From positions 1 to 39,251 of the forward strand of contig JANJXJ010000232.1 of the NCBI GenBank assembly GCA_024709105.1: DNA of 39,251 bases, given 5' to 3'. Below the pieces are notes generated by a model, which searched no databases, had not been told where the DNA came from, and saw only the letters and a program-made list of their open reading frames with translations. Source of the stretch: Lentimicrobium sp. (GTDB taxonomy: Bacteria; Bacteroidota; Bacteroidia; Bacteroidales; Lentimicrobiaceae). The position numbers and the translations under genes were made by a program. Shown piece after piece: positions 16,415-24,374 of this stretch (position 1 is its first letter; each line of letters starts with the position of its first letter).

Positions 16415-17377
16415 ATGCTTAACAGAAGACACCTAAGGGTAAAAGTTTTGCAGGCGCTTTACGCTCACTTCCAGTCAGAAGGAGGAGAAGTTGCCCGTCA
16501 GGAAAAAAGTTTGGTCAGCAGTATCGAAGGTATTTATGATCTTTATATTTATCTGCTGTCGTCTCTTATCGAAATCAGAGATTTTGCCCACAACCGCATG
16601 GAAGATGCAAGGCAGAAATTTTTACCCACCGAAGAGGAACTAAACCCCAATACCCGTTTTGTTGATAATCGTTTTCTGGCTCAGATGTCTGACAACCGAA
16701 GCTTGCAGAAGAATATTCAGCGTTTGAAAATCAACTGGGCAGATCATCAGGAAATTTTCCGCAAAATTTTTGTGGCTTTCAAAGATTCGCCGGCTTACCT
16801 CAGATACATGGATAAAGTTGATGCTACTTATGCCGATGACAAGGAAATAGTAGTTCAGCTTTTTGGAGAGTTTATGCTGGGAAGCGAAACTTTCTTAAGC
16901 CTTTTCGAAGAAAAAAGTATTCACTGGGCCGATGATATAGATACTGCTACCAGTTTGGTAGTAAAAACAATCAAAAAGTGGGATGCAAAGATGGATGACT
17001 TTCAACCACTTCCTCCTCTTATGATTAGCCCTGATGAAGAAGGTGATGACCTGATCAGGGATTTTGTACTTAAGCTCTTCAGAAAAACAATTCTCAATGC
17101 TGCGAATTACGACAAGCTGATCGCTGAAAGAGCGCAGAACTGGGACATAGAACGCATTGCGCTACTCGATGTGATTATTCTTAAAATGGCCCTTACCGAG
17201 TTGATGGATTTTCCTTCCATACCTGTGAAAGTTACCCTGAATGAGTATATTGAGATTTCGAAAGACTACAGCACGCCCAAAAGCCGGCAGTTCGTCAACG
17301 GAATGCTCGACAAACTGGTAACCGACCTCCGGAGCAGTAATGAAATCAAAAAAACCGGAAGAGGTTTGATAGAATAA
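16415..17377 (+). CDS. nusB: Transcription antitermination factor NusB, long form
   Basis: NusB binds boxA RNA with NusE (S10) and supports antitermination of rRNA transcription. At 320 residues it is about twice the length of E. coli NusB (139). The N-terminus MLNRRHLRVKVLQALYA (1-17) is a canonical NusB start, and the C-terminal part (about 215-308; NWDIERIALLDVIILKMALTEL, IPVKVTLNEYIEISKDY, FVNGMLDKL) is the conserved NusB core. The middle (about 30-210) is a helical insertion typical of Bacteroidota NusB, not a fusion to a recognisable domain. It leads the plus-strand nusB to aconitase stretch. Confidence 0.93.
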   Translation: MLNRRHLRVKVLQALYAHFQSEGGEVARQEKSLVSSIEGIYDLYIYLLSSLIEIRDFAHNRMEDARQKFLPTEEELNPNTRFVDNRFLAQMSDNRSLQKNIQRLKINWADHQEIFRKIFVAFKDSPAYLRYMDKVDATYADDKEIVVQLFGEFMLGSETFLSLFEEKSIHWADDIDTATSLVVKTIKKWDAKMDDFQPLPPLMISPDEEGDDLIRDFVLKLFRKTILNAANYDKLIAERAQNWDIERIALLDVIILKMALTELMDFPSIPVKVTLNEYIEISKDYSTPKSRQFVNGMLDKLVTDLRSSNEIKKTGRGLIE

Positions 17378-17468
17378 AAAACCTTTCGATTTATTCTGTT
17401 AAAGTTACCATTTCATATTGGCTCTTAAAAACAAGCTGTTTGCACTCCAAAGCAAGAAAGCTTTGCAT

Positions 17469-17476
17469 TATATTTG
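17469..17476 (+). promoter_or_regulatory. Orphan -7 box between nusB and GNAT
   Basis: TATATTTG matches TAnnTTTG. The nearest upstream TTTG (17439-17442) is 26 nt away, too far for an ideal pair. It is preceded by the small hairpin CAAAGC-AAGAAA-GCTTTG (17448-17465). A second box, TATTTTTG (17568-17575), lies nearer the GNAT gene. Confidence 0.3.
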
Positions 17477-17595
17477 CATTTGACTTCGCTGCAGTTAATA
17501 TTCTGAAGTTGAAATGGGTTTAAAAACCAAATCCTTAACTCAGAAAAAAGTTTCTGTTTGTTGTTTTTATTTTTGTAAGGATCTGATTAACAATA

Positions 17596-18039
17596 ATGTT
17601 TGCAATGACAACTCAAATCAGGGATTACAAACCCGGTGATTTCCAGGAAGTGGAGAATTTCTGGAAAAGAAACGGATTGGGTGGCAGCCACAGAGGGGAT
17701 ACCGAATTGATTCTGAATAATACACTAAAGGCAGGTGGGCATTTGCTTCTGCTTTGCAATGTTCATGGCACGATAATCGGAACTTCATGGCTTACTAACG
17801 ACAAACGCAGAACATACCTGCACCATTTTGGTATTGATGAAAATTACAGGGGCCGGGGCCTTTCCTCAATCCTGTTAAAAGCATCTCTCGAAAGAGCTGC
17901 AGCAGATGGATATCAGATAAAAATTGAAGTACACCGTGACAATCATATTGCACTAAGACTATATGAAAATGCCGGTTTTAAAGCCCTTGGAGACTATGAT
18001 GTTTATATGATCAGGAATCTGGAAAATCTGAATCGTTAA
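17596..18039 (+). CDS. GNAT-family N-acetyltransferase
   Basis: A 147-residue acetyl-CoA-dependent acyltransferase of unknown substrate. Motif A is HHFGIDENYRGRGLSSILLKAS, in which the R-G-R-G-L-S loop binds the CoA pyrophosphate; motif B follows with IKIEVHRDNHIALRLYENAGFKALGDYDVYM, typical of the RimI-like fold. The first ATG (17596) lies 14 nt after an AAGGA; an ATG at 17605 is possible. It separates nusB from DUF1573/yajC and is not an obvious functional part of that cluster. Confidence 0.88.
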   Translation: MFAMTTQIRDYKPGDFQEVENFWKRNGLGGSHRGDTELILNNTLKAGGHLLLLCNVHGTIIGTSWLTNDKRRTYLHHFGIDENYRGRGLSSILLKASLERAAADGYQIKIEVHRDNHIALRLYENAGFKALGDYDVYMIRNLENLNR

Positions 18040-18108
18040 ATTATCATAAAATAATTGGCAGTTCATCCGGGGCCTGCTTCAATCTGCAATAATATTGGCC
18101 TTTTTGTT

Positions 18109-18116
18109 TAATTTTG
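18109..18116 (+). promoter_or_regulatory. -7 box for the DUF1573-yajC unit
   Basis: TAATTTTG matches TAnnTTTG, 36 nt before the DUF1573 ATG. No -33 element sits at the usual distance. Confidence 0.35.
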
Positions 18117-18152
18117 CAGCAGCATTTTTAAAATGTCAAAACTTTTTGCGTA

Positions 18153-18632
18153 ATGAAAAAAATTAAACTCAGATTTTTCTCTGTTCTGATTGTATTCTCA
18201 TCAATGCTTTTATTCTCTTCATGCGGAAATGGAAGGAGCGGAGATTTATTGTCGGGCGATGTTGTGAATAATCCCAACTCTGCCGATGGAAAACACTCAG
18301 GCAATCTTCCGGTAATGGAGTTTGAAAAGGATTTTCACGATTTTGGAAGGGTAATTCAGGGCGAAAAGGTTTCATATAGTTTCAAGTTTACCAATACCGG
18401 AAATTCTGACCTGATTATTTCGAAAGTCAGTTCGACCTGCGGATGCACTGTTCCTGATTTTCCTAAAACTCCGATAGGGCCCGGAGATACTCAAAAAATT
18501 GAAGTGAGGTTTGACTCAGAAAACCGCAGGGGTTTCCAGAATAAATCCATTACTGTAATCAGTAATACACAGCCCAACTCTCAGGTTCTCAGAATTAAAG
18601 CTGAAGTAGTTCTTCCTGAAGAAATGAAATAA
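18153..18632 (+). CDS. DUF1573 lipoprotein
   Basis: A 159-residue exported protein. The N-terminus is a lipoprotein signal (basic MKKIKLR, hydrophobic core, FSSC lipobox with Cys24), so it is probably anchored in a membrane facing the periplasm. The mature part is an Ig-like DUF1573 domain: EFEKDFHDFGRVIQGEKVSYSF, FTNTGNSDLIISKVSSTCGCTVPDFP and the IEVRFDSENRRG strand. These match the HYDIN/ASPM-type beta-sandwich. The STCGCT pair of cysteines is conserved in the family. It is 31 nt upstream of yajC, as in many Bacteroidota. Function is unknown. Confidence 0.87.
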   Translation: MKKIKLRFFSVLIVFSSMLLFSSCGNGRSGDLLSGDVVNNPNSADGKHSGNLPVMEFEKDFHDFGRVIQGEKVSYSFKFTNTGNSDLIISKVSSTCGCTVPDFPKTPIGPGDTQKIEVRFDSENRRGFQNKSITVISNTQPNSQVLRIKAEVVLPEEMK

Positions 18633-18663
18633 TTATTGAATTGTTTAACCTAATCATACACAC

Positions 18664-18984
18664 ATGCTCACAACAACACTTTTAATGGCACCAACTGAGG
18701 GTGGCGGCGGATACAGCTCATTTATCCTGCTTGGCCTGCTGATGGTTGTTTTTTATTTCTTCTTTATCAGGCCGCAAGCCAAAAAGGCAAAGGAATTGCG
18801 CAAATACCGTGAAGCCCTCAAAAAAGGTGACAAGGTGGTTACCATCGGTGGAATTCATGGTAAAATTGTTGAAATTCAGGAAACTACTTTTACCATTGAG
18901 GTAGAAGACGGATCAAGGCTTCGTATCGAAAAATCAGCTGTTGCCGGCGATGCCAGCGATCAGCTTGCCAATCAACAGAAATAA
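18664..18984 (+). CDS. yajC: Preprotein translocase accessory subunit YajC
   Basis: A 106-residue membrane protein that associates with SecDF at the Sec translocon. A short periplasmic N-terminus is followed by one transmembrane helix (about 18-37, [19 protein letters not shown]). The family signature [33 protein letters not shown] comes right after, then a small beta domain ([26 protein letters not shown]). All conserved features are present. Confidence 0.95.
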   Translation: MLTTTLLMAPTEGGGGYSSFILLGLLMVVFYFFFIRPQAKKAKELRKYREALKKGDKVVTIGGIHGKIVEIQETTFTIEVEDGSRLRIEKSAVAGDASDQLANQQK

Positions 18985-19020
18985 AACAAATCAGAATATT
19001 TTCCTCTCTCTATCGCTAAG

Positions 19021-20025
19021 ATGATGTTGAAAAAAATCAGAAATCTTGCCGGGAGAACGATGCCAATTGACGGAAAGCTCAGGTATAAGCTTTCCGTCTT
19101 TTTGATTTGTACACTGATTTCTTCGTTAATGTGGGGTATGATAAAACTTACCCATGATTATGAAATCACATTAAAATATAATGTCACGGCTTCGGCGTTG
19201 CCAAAAGGAAAAATATTGGTTTCCAATGCCGATTCTGTTATTTCGGTTACCATTAAGGCAAGAGGACTTGAATTTTATTCAAGGCTGATATCACAGAAAG
19301 ATCCGGTAATAAATTTTGATTTGAGTGCGTTGCGTTTAAAACGCGAAGGCGATACTTATTCAGCTTATCTGCGCACATCTGCATCATCGCGCATTATCCT
19401 CGAACAGTTGCCGGCTGGTGTTGAGCTTATTTCTGTTTATCCGGATACATTACATTTTTTATTTGAAAAAAGTTACTCAAAAAAAGTGGCTGTGGCTAGC
19501 AATGTTTCAGTAAGTTTTACCAGGCCTTTCTACCTGTATGATTCAATTTCAACATCACCCGATTCGATAAAAGTTACGGGAAGAAAATCCGTAATTGATA
19601 CCCTAAGGCAAATTAAAACTGAATATCAAACCTTTAGCGGCATTAAGGAAAATATTTCTGAAATGACTGCATTGCTGAAGCCGGATGTTTTTCCACCTTT
19701 ACAATTTTCAAAAGATAGTGTAAGGCTCAACCTTGTTGTTGAAAAGTTTACCGAGGCAGTAGTAGAGGTTCCTGTATCACTTTTTTCGGGTGATGAAAGA
19801 GTGGGTGCCTACAATACTTTCCCCGAAAAGGTAAAGGTTACCTGCCTGGTGGCAATGAAAGATTATAACCGGCTTGATCCTTCACAATTCAGGGTAATTA
19901 GTAATGTTGATCAAGCCCGCAGCAGCGGAGAAAGGCGGATTCCGGTCTCAGTTTCTGTTTACCCGCATTTTGTTAAGGTATTGAAGATTGAACCCGAAAA
20001 AATAGAGTATTTGATTATCAAGTGA
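19021..20025 (+). CDS. YbbR-like domain protein
   Basis: A 334-residue membrane-anchored protein: a basic N-terminus, one transmembrane helix (about 23-44, LSVFLICTLISSLMWGMIKL), then a periplasmic beta-rich region with repeated YbbR-type units (for example DSVISVTIKARG, PDSIKVTGRKSVIDTL, PEKVKVTCLV, PVSVSVYPHFVKVLKIEPEKIEYL). In Firmicutes the YbbR protein (CdaR) regulates the diadenylate cyclase CdaA, but no cdaA is seen in this window and the Bacteroidota role is unknown. It starts 36 nt after yajC and is followed by coaE, a common Bacteroidota order. Confidence 0.85.
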   Translation: MMLKKIRNLAGRTMPIDGKLRYKLSVFLICTLISSLMWGMIKLTHDYEITLKYNVTASALPKGKILVSNADSVISVTIKARGLEFYSRLISQKDPVINFDLSALRLKREGDTYSAYLRTSASSRIILEQLPAGVELISVYPDTLHFLFEKSYSKKVAVASNVSVSFTRPFYLYDSISTSPDSIKVTGRKSVIDTLRQIKTEYQTFSGIKENISEMTALLKPDVFPPLQFSKDSVRLNLVVEKFTEAVVEVPVSLFSGDERVGAYNTFPEKVKVTCLVAMKDYNRLDPSQFRVISNVDQARSSGERRIPVSVSVYPHFVKVLKIEPEKIEYLIIK

Positions 20026-20078
20026 TTCTATAATTGCACTATTTGTGTGGAAACAGCTGTGAAATCGGCAGCAACAGA

Positions 20079-20107
20079 TTTGACATGTAGATAATTGCAT
20101 ATATTTG
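20079..20107 (+). promoter_or_regulatory. Possible upstream promoter of coaE
   Basis: TTTG (20079-20082), 17-nt spacer, TATATTTG (20100-20107). The -7 box is a full match but the spacer is two bases short. It may be a secondary promoter for coaE. Confidence 0.4.
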
Positions 20108-20184
20108 CCACCGCAAGAACGCGCTGAATTATCAGTTTACATTTGAATATGTATTCATGCCTGTGGCTTCAGCAGTAGTCTGTT

Positions 20185-20216
20185 TTTGCTTTTTTACAAT
20201 ATAATGTGTAAGTTTG
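20185..20216 (+). promoter_or_regulatory. coaE promoter, consensus Bacteroidota type
   Basis: TTTG (20185-20188), 20-nt spacer, TAAGTTTG (20209-20216): a full match to the -33/-7 consensus in elements and spacing. The predicted start leaves a leader of only about 10 nt before the coaE ATG. Confidence 0.6.
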
Positions 20217-20232
20217 TAGTACAAAATTACCT

Positions 20233-20850
20233 ATGCTTAAAGTTGGCCTAACCGGAAGTATCGGAAGCGGGAAATCTACCGTTGCATCTTTTTTCAGGGT
20301 GCTGGGGGTGCCTGTGTATATAGCTGATGTTGAGGCTAAAAAGTTTCTGTTTAATCCGGAAGTCATCGCTTTGATTGTTGATCTGGCTGGTGAAGAAGTG
20401 CTTGCTGAAGATGGTAGTATTGACAGAAGAGCACTGGCTTCAAGAGTTTTCAGCAATCCTGAAAAGCTGCAGGGCCTGAACTCAATCATACATCCCAGAG
20501 TGAGGAAACATTTTCTGGCCTGGGCTGATGAAAATAATCACGTGCCATATATCATACAGGAATCGGCTATAATATTTGAATCAGGGTTCTATTCTATGTT
20601 CGATCTGATTATTGTAGTAGCGGCTCCTGAAGAAGAAAGAATAAGCCGTGTAATTCAGCGCGATGGTTTTCGCCGTGAAGAGGTAATCTCGCGCATGGAA
20701 AATCAATGGCCGGAACATCTGAAAATTGAAAAAGCGAATTTTCTGATCAATAACAGCGATCATGACCTGGTTATACCTCAGGTGCTAAAAATTCATCAGG
20801 ATATTATTCACATAACACAAACACGTTCAGCTCAAAAATGGAAGACTTAG
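20233..20850 (+). CDS. coaE: Dephospho-CoA kinase
   Basis: Phosphorylates the ribose 3'-OH of dephospho-CoA, the last step of coenzyme A synthesis. The P-loop GSIGSGKST is at residues 8-16. The family segments VPVYIADVEAKK (26-37), SIIHPRVRKH (84-93) and an acidic-substrate region ESAIIFESGF are present, as is the late VAAPEEERISRVIQRDGF stretch near 137-154. At 205 residues it is a normal length. The last 13 bp overlap the next gene. Confidence 0.95.
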   Translation: MLKVGLTGSIGSGKSTVASFFRVLGVPVYIADVEAKKFLFNPEVIALIVDLAGEEVLAEDGSIDRRALASRVFSNPEKLQGLNSIIHPRVRKHFLAWADENNHVPYIIQESAIIFESGFYSMFDLIIVVAAPEEERISRVIQRDGFRREEVISRMENQWPEHLKIEKANFLINNSDHDLVIPQVLKIHQDIIHITQTRSAQKWKT

Positions 20851-21371
20851 TTTTAGGGATTGGCTCAAGGGTTGAGCATCCCCAGTTTGGAAAAGGTGTG
20901 GTAATACAGGTACGTACAGATGCCTGGGAAATTACTTTTATCGAAAACGGAACACGTATCATACAGCGTGATTTTCAGGGACTCAGGGTGATGGAAGCAG
21001 TTGAAACTCCATCAGATATAGCTACGTATGAAAAAATGGAAAAAAGCCTTATCAGAGTGCTCCGCCGTTTTACTGATTTGCAGGAAACTGTTCCCATCGG
21101 ACAAAAATGGACCGGAGGACGAATGGTTCTTTATCCGGGCGACACATCGCTCAAGGAAAAAGAAATACCCATTGATGCTTTTTTTCATAAGATTGTGATG
21201 GTGCGCGACCGCCTCAGAGTGCTCGAGCAGAGAGTGAACTCAAGCGCCTTAAGTGATGAGGACAAAGTGAACATTCAGCAATACATTACCCGTATATACG
21301 GAAGTCTTACAACTTTTAACGTTCTTTTTAAAGATAAAGACGATTATTTTGTTGGAGACAAAGGCAGCTGA
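20838..21371 (+). CDS. Conserved protein with N-terminal tudor/KOW-like module
   Basis: I do not recognise a named full-length family for this 177-residue soluble protein. Residues 1-50 (GIGSRVEHPQFGKGVVIQVRTDAWEITFIENGTR) look like the small beta-barrel found at the C-terminus of UvrD/PcrA and in CarD-like proteins, where it binds RNA polymerase or nucleic acid. The remainder is helical and acidic/basic mixed, with a predicted coiled region (about 55-75 and 118-150). It overlaps coaE by 13 bp, so translation is likely coupled. The RNA-polymerase-binding idea is inference from fold resemblance alone. Confidence 0.78.
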   Translation: MEDLVLGIGSRVEHPQFGKGVVIQVRTDAWEITFIENGTRIIQRDFQGLRVMEAVETPSDIATYEKMEKSLIRVLRRFTDLQETVPIGQKWTGGRMVLYPGDTSLKEKEIPIDAFFHKIVMVRDRLRVLEQRVNSSALSDEDKVNIQQYITRIYGSLTTFNVLFKDKDDYFVGDKGS

Positions 21372-21390
21372 TGAATACATTCTCTTTTTA

Positions 21391-21413
21391 AACATTCCGG
21401 CTCATGGAGTGTT
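21391..21413. repeat. Hairpin upstream of aconitase
   Basis: AACATTCC (21391-21398) and GGAGTGTT (21406-21413) pair over 8 bp with one G-U. There is no T-run, so terminator function is doubtful. Confidence 0.35.
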
Positions 21414-21527
21414 AAAGGCATGACTTACATTGTTTGATGTTATTTCTGTTTTAACTTCAGGGAATGTGTCTTCAGAGAGAAGATAATTTTTTGAATATTT
21501 TTTAATTACCACCTTTATTTCAGTTTT

Positions 21528-23792
21528 ATGTTGTTTGATCTTGATTTGATTCAGAGGGTGTATGCTTCAATGCCCGAACGGGTGAAAGCTGCCCGCAGCC
21601 TGGTTGGCCGTCCGCTGACTATGAGTGAAAAAATTCTCTATTCACATCTTTTTGACGGGATGCCGGCATCACCATTTAAAAGAGGAGCCGATTATGTAAA
21701 TTTTGCGCCCGACAGAGTTGCCATGCAGGACGCAACCGCTCAAATGGCTTTGTTGCAGTTTATGAATGCAGGTCGCAGTAAAACTGCAGTCCCATCCACG
21801 GTTCATTGCGATCATCTTATTCTGGCTCAGACCGGAGCCAAAGCCGACCTTGATGCTGCATTGGAGCAAAATAGAGAGGTTTTTGATTTTCTACAATCAG
21901 TTTCAAACAAATATGGAATCGGTTTCTGGAAACCCGGTGCGGGAATTATTCATCAGGTGGTGCTCGAAAATTATGCATTTCCGGGTGGAATGATGATCGG
22001 AACCGACTCACATACCGTAAATGCAGGAGGCCTCGGAATGGTGGCCATTGGTGTTGGTGGTGCCGATGCAGTTGATGTCATGGCCGGTATGGCCTGGGAG
22101 TTAAAAATGCCTAAACTTATTGGGGTGAAACTTACCGGACGTTTGAATGGCTGGACTTCAGCAAAAGATGTTATCCTGAAAGTTGCTGGTATTCTAACCG
22201 TTAAAGGCGGTACCGGAGCCATTGTTGAGTATTTTGGCGAAGGCGCTGATTCAATTTCAGCAACCGGTAAAGGTACCATTTGCAATATGGGAGCAGAGAT
22301 TGGCGCAACTACATCCATCTTTGGTTATGACCAGAAAATGAGTGTCTATCTGAAAGAAACCGGAAGAGCATTAATTGCTGAAATGGCTGATAAAATCACT
22401 GCCGATCTGCGGTCAGATGAAGATGTTTATCTGAATCCTGAAAAGTATTATGATCAGCTGATTGAGATTAACCTTTCTGAACTTGAGCCTCATATAAACG
22501 GTCCGTTTACTCCCGATGCAGCTTATGGCATTTCCGAATTTGTAAAAATTGCCAAAGAAAACAATTATCCACTTGAGCTTGAGGTTGGTTTGATAGGATC
22601 GTGCACCAATTCCTCTTACGAAGACCTCACCCGCGCGGCATCTATTGCCAGACAGGCCAAGGCTAAGAGGCTTAAAGTTAAATCAGAGTTTATTATAACC
22701 CCGGGTTCTGAGCAAATACGCTATACAACCGAGCGTGATGGATTGCTTGCCGATTTCGAGGAAATAGGCGGCATTGTTATGGCCAATGCCTGCGGGCCCT
22801 GTATTGGTCAGTGGAAAAGGCATACCGACGATCCTATGCGCAAGAATTCAATCATTACTTCCTTTAACCGGAACTTCGCCAAGCGTAATGATGGAAACCC
22901 CAATACACACGGATTTGTAGCTTCTCCCGAAATGGTTACTGCCATGAGTATTGCCGGTTCTCTCACTTTTAACCCACTTACAGATAAACTCGAAAATGAG
23001 GATGGAGAATGGGTTTCGCTTGATTTGCCCGAAGGTTTGGAGCTTCCGCCCAATGGTTTTGAGGTTGAAGATGCCGGCTATGTTGCTCCTGAAGAAGATG
23101 GAAGCAAAATTGAAGTGGTGGTTAAACCCGACTCAAACAGGCTTCAGTTGCTGCAGCCGTTCCCCGAATGGGATGGAAAAGATATGCAGGACCTCAGATT
23201 GCTGATCAAGGCCAAAGGAAAATGTACCACCGACCATATTTCGATGGCTGGCCCCTGGTTGCGTTTCAGGGGGCATCTTGACAATATTTCTGACAATATG
23301 CTGATTGGCGCTGTTAATTATTTTAATGACAAGACCAATTCTGTGAAAAACGGAATTAGTGGAAACTATGATGCAGTGCCTGCTGTTGCCCGTGCCTACA
23401 AAGCTGCTGGTGCAGGTTCAATTGTGGTGGGTGATGAAAATTATGGAGAAGGTTCTTCGCGCGAACATGCCGCTATGGAACCCCGCCATCTGGCAGTAAA
23501 AGTGGTTCTGGTGAAGTCTTTTGCCCGTATTCACGAAACCAACCTCAAAAAACAGGGAATGCTGGCGCTTACCTTTGCCAATAAAGAAGATTACAACCGC
23601 ATTCAGGAGGACGATACCATTTCGGTGATTGGTTTAACTGATTTTACACCAGGCAAACCGCTCACTTTGCTGCTGAAACATTCTGACGGGTCAATGGAAT
23701 CAATACAGGCAAACCACACCTACAACGCCGCTCAGATCGAATGGTTTAAAGCAGGAAGTGCTCTGAATCTGATCAGGAAGCAGTTAAAGTAA
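21528..23792 (+). CDS. Aconitate hydratase, mitochondrial type
   Basis: [4Fe-4S] enzyme that interconverts citrate and isocitrate in the TCA cycle. The three cluster-ligand cysteines are Cys359 ([11 protein letters not shown]), Cys422 and Cys425 ([11 protein letters not shown]). The N-terminal [14 protein letters not shown] and the [13 protein letters not shown] (158-170) substrate-binding motif are present. The C-terminal swivel domain includes [17 protein letters not shown] and the [15 protein letters not shown] segment. At 754 residues it resembles the mitochondrial-type aconitase common in Bacteroidota rather than the 890-residue AcnA. No other TCA gene is adjacent. A good terminator follows 14 nt after the stop. 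Confidence 0.95.
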   Translation: MLFDLDLIQRVYASMPERVKAARSLVGRPLTMSEKILYSHLFDGMPASPFKRGADYVNFAPDRVAMQDATAQMALLQFMNAGRSKTAVPSTVHCDHLILAQTGAKADLDAALEQNREVFDFLQSVSNKYGIGFWKPGAGIIHQVVLENYAFPGGMMIGTDSHTVNAGGLGMVAIGVGGADAVDVMAGMAWELKMPKLIGVKLTGRLNGWTSAKDVILKVAGILTVKGGTGAIVEYFGEGADSISATGKGTICNMGAEIGATTSIFGYDQKMSVYLKETGRALIAEMADKITADLRSDEDVYLNPEKYYDQLIEINLSELEPHINGPFTPDAAYGISEFVKIAKENNYPLELEVGLIGSCTNSSYEDLTRAASIARQAKAKRLKVKSEFIITPGSEQIRYTTERDGLLADFEEIGGIVMANACGPCIGQWKRHTDDPMRKNSIITSFNRNFAKRNDGNPNTHGFVASPEMVTAMSIAGSLTFNPLTDKLENEDGEWVSLDLPEGLELPPNGFEVEDAGYVAPEEDGSKIEVVVKPDSNRLQLLQPFPEWDGKDMQDLRLLIKAKGKCTTDHISMAGPWLRFRGHLDNISDNMLIGAVNYFNDKTNSVKNGISGNYDAVPAVARAYKAAGAGSIVVGDENYGEGSSREHAAMEPRHLAVKVVLVKSFARIHETNLKKQGMLALTFANKEDYNRIQEDDTISVIGLTDFTPGKPLTLLLKHSDGSMESIQANHTYNAAQIEWFKAGSALNLIRKQLK

Positions 23793-23806
23793 AAGTGAGA
23801 AAATAG

Positions 23807-23830
23807 AAAGGCCGGTTTTCCGGCCTTTTT
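23807..23830 (+). terminator. Rho-independent terminator after aconitase
   Basis: Nine-base arms (23807-23815 and 23820-23828), GC-rich core GGCCGG/CCGGCC, TTTT loop, and a T-run to 23830. Confidence 0.88.
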
Positions 23831-24001
23831 CAATGTAAACATCAACAAAATAAGAACACCATTCAACTGCTGTTAAATGGTGTTTTGTTTTTTAGTTTCC
23901 CGACAAGAGTTCATCAACACTTTAACAAGTTGCCAGCACAAAGTATGGGCGATTTTCTCAATATTATAAAAATGTTGGCACAAAGTTGCAACAGAAAAAG
24001 A
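23831..24001. other. Intergenic segment between terminators with hairpin and direct repeat
   Basis: No gene seen. It contains a second terminator-like hairpin (23855-23884, followed by a T-rich stretch) and a direct repeat GTTG(CCA)GCACAAAGT at 23929-23944 and 23974-23986. The T-rich stretch makes the hairpin a possible backup terminator for aconitase. Confidence 0.5.
23855..23892 (+). terminator. Possible second terminator after aconitase
   Basis: AACACCATT (23855-23863) and AATGGTGTT (23876-23884) are exact reverse complements, followed by TTGTTTTTT. The 12-base loop can partly pair further. Confidence 0.5.
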
Positions 24002-24026
24002 AAAAGTCCTGCAAAACAGGACTTTT
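24002..24026 (-). terminator. Terminator of the tRNA-Arg transcript
   Basis: AAAAGTCCTG (24002-24011) and CAGGACTTTT (24017-24026) pair perfectly over 10 bp with a 5-base loop. In the minus direction a T-rich stretch follows (plus-strand A-rich run 23994-24005). It starts 12 nt past the tRNA 3' end. Confidence 0.8.
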
Positions 24027-24038
24027 AACGCTGATATG

Positions 24039-24112
24039 TGACCCCGACAGGATTCAAACCTGTGACTTTCAGAACCGGAATCTGACGTTCTATTCAGCTG
24101 AACTACGGGGCC
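24039..24112 (-). tRNA. tRNA-Arg (anticodon CCG)
   Basis: A 74-nt cloverleaf on the minus strand. The acceptor stem is GGCCCCG/CGGGGTC with one G-U pair, the D arm GTTCAGCTGAATAGAAC, and the anticodon stem TCAGA/TCTGA encloses the 7-base loop TTCCGGT with anticodon CCG, reading the Arg codon CGG. The T arm is ACAGG-TTTGAAT-CCTGT and the discriminator is A. CCA is not encoded and would be added enzymatically. Confidence 0.95.
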
Positions 24113-24330
24113 GGATTTGAGGATGCAAATTTCGTGAAAATTTATTTAACCGGGAAATATAATTCCAAATAAATTGTAATTCCGCATTAGCGGAAGGTGC
24201 AATGCTGATTTTAACCGTTGCAGTTGTGAGAAATTGTTGCTTTAATATGCTGAGAAACAGGAATAAAATTAGTTAACAAATGTGATTAATCAGAATCGGG
24301 AATTAACATAAAACGATGCCAAAAATTGCC

Positions 24331-24338
24331 TAATTTTG
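24331..24338 (+). promoter_or_regulatory. -7 box for the TPR-DUF368-aroE unit
   Basis: TAATTTTG matches TAnnTTTG, 36 nt before the TPR gene's ATG. No clear -33 TTTG is present. The rest of 24113-24374 shows no further feature. Confidence 0.4.
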
Positions 24339-24374
24339 CACCGGATTAATGCTTAGCAGAATCGCCCAAGAAAC

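Noticed and set aside
24039-24112. tRNA gene as an integration site for a mobile element
   Set aside because: No integrase, direct duplication of the tRNA 3' end or foreign gene cargo is present on either side.
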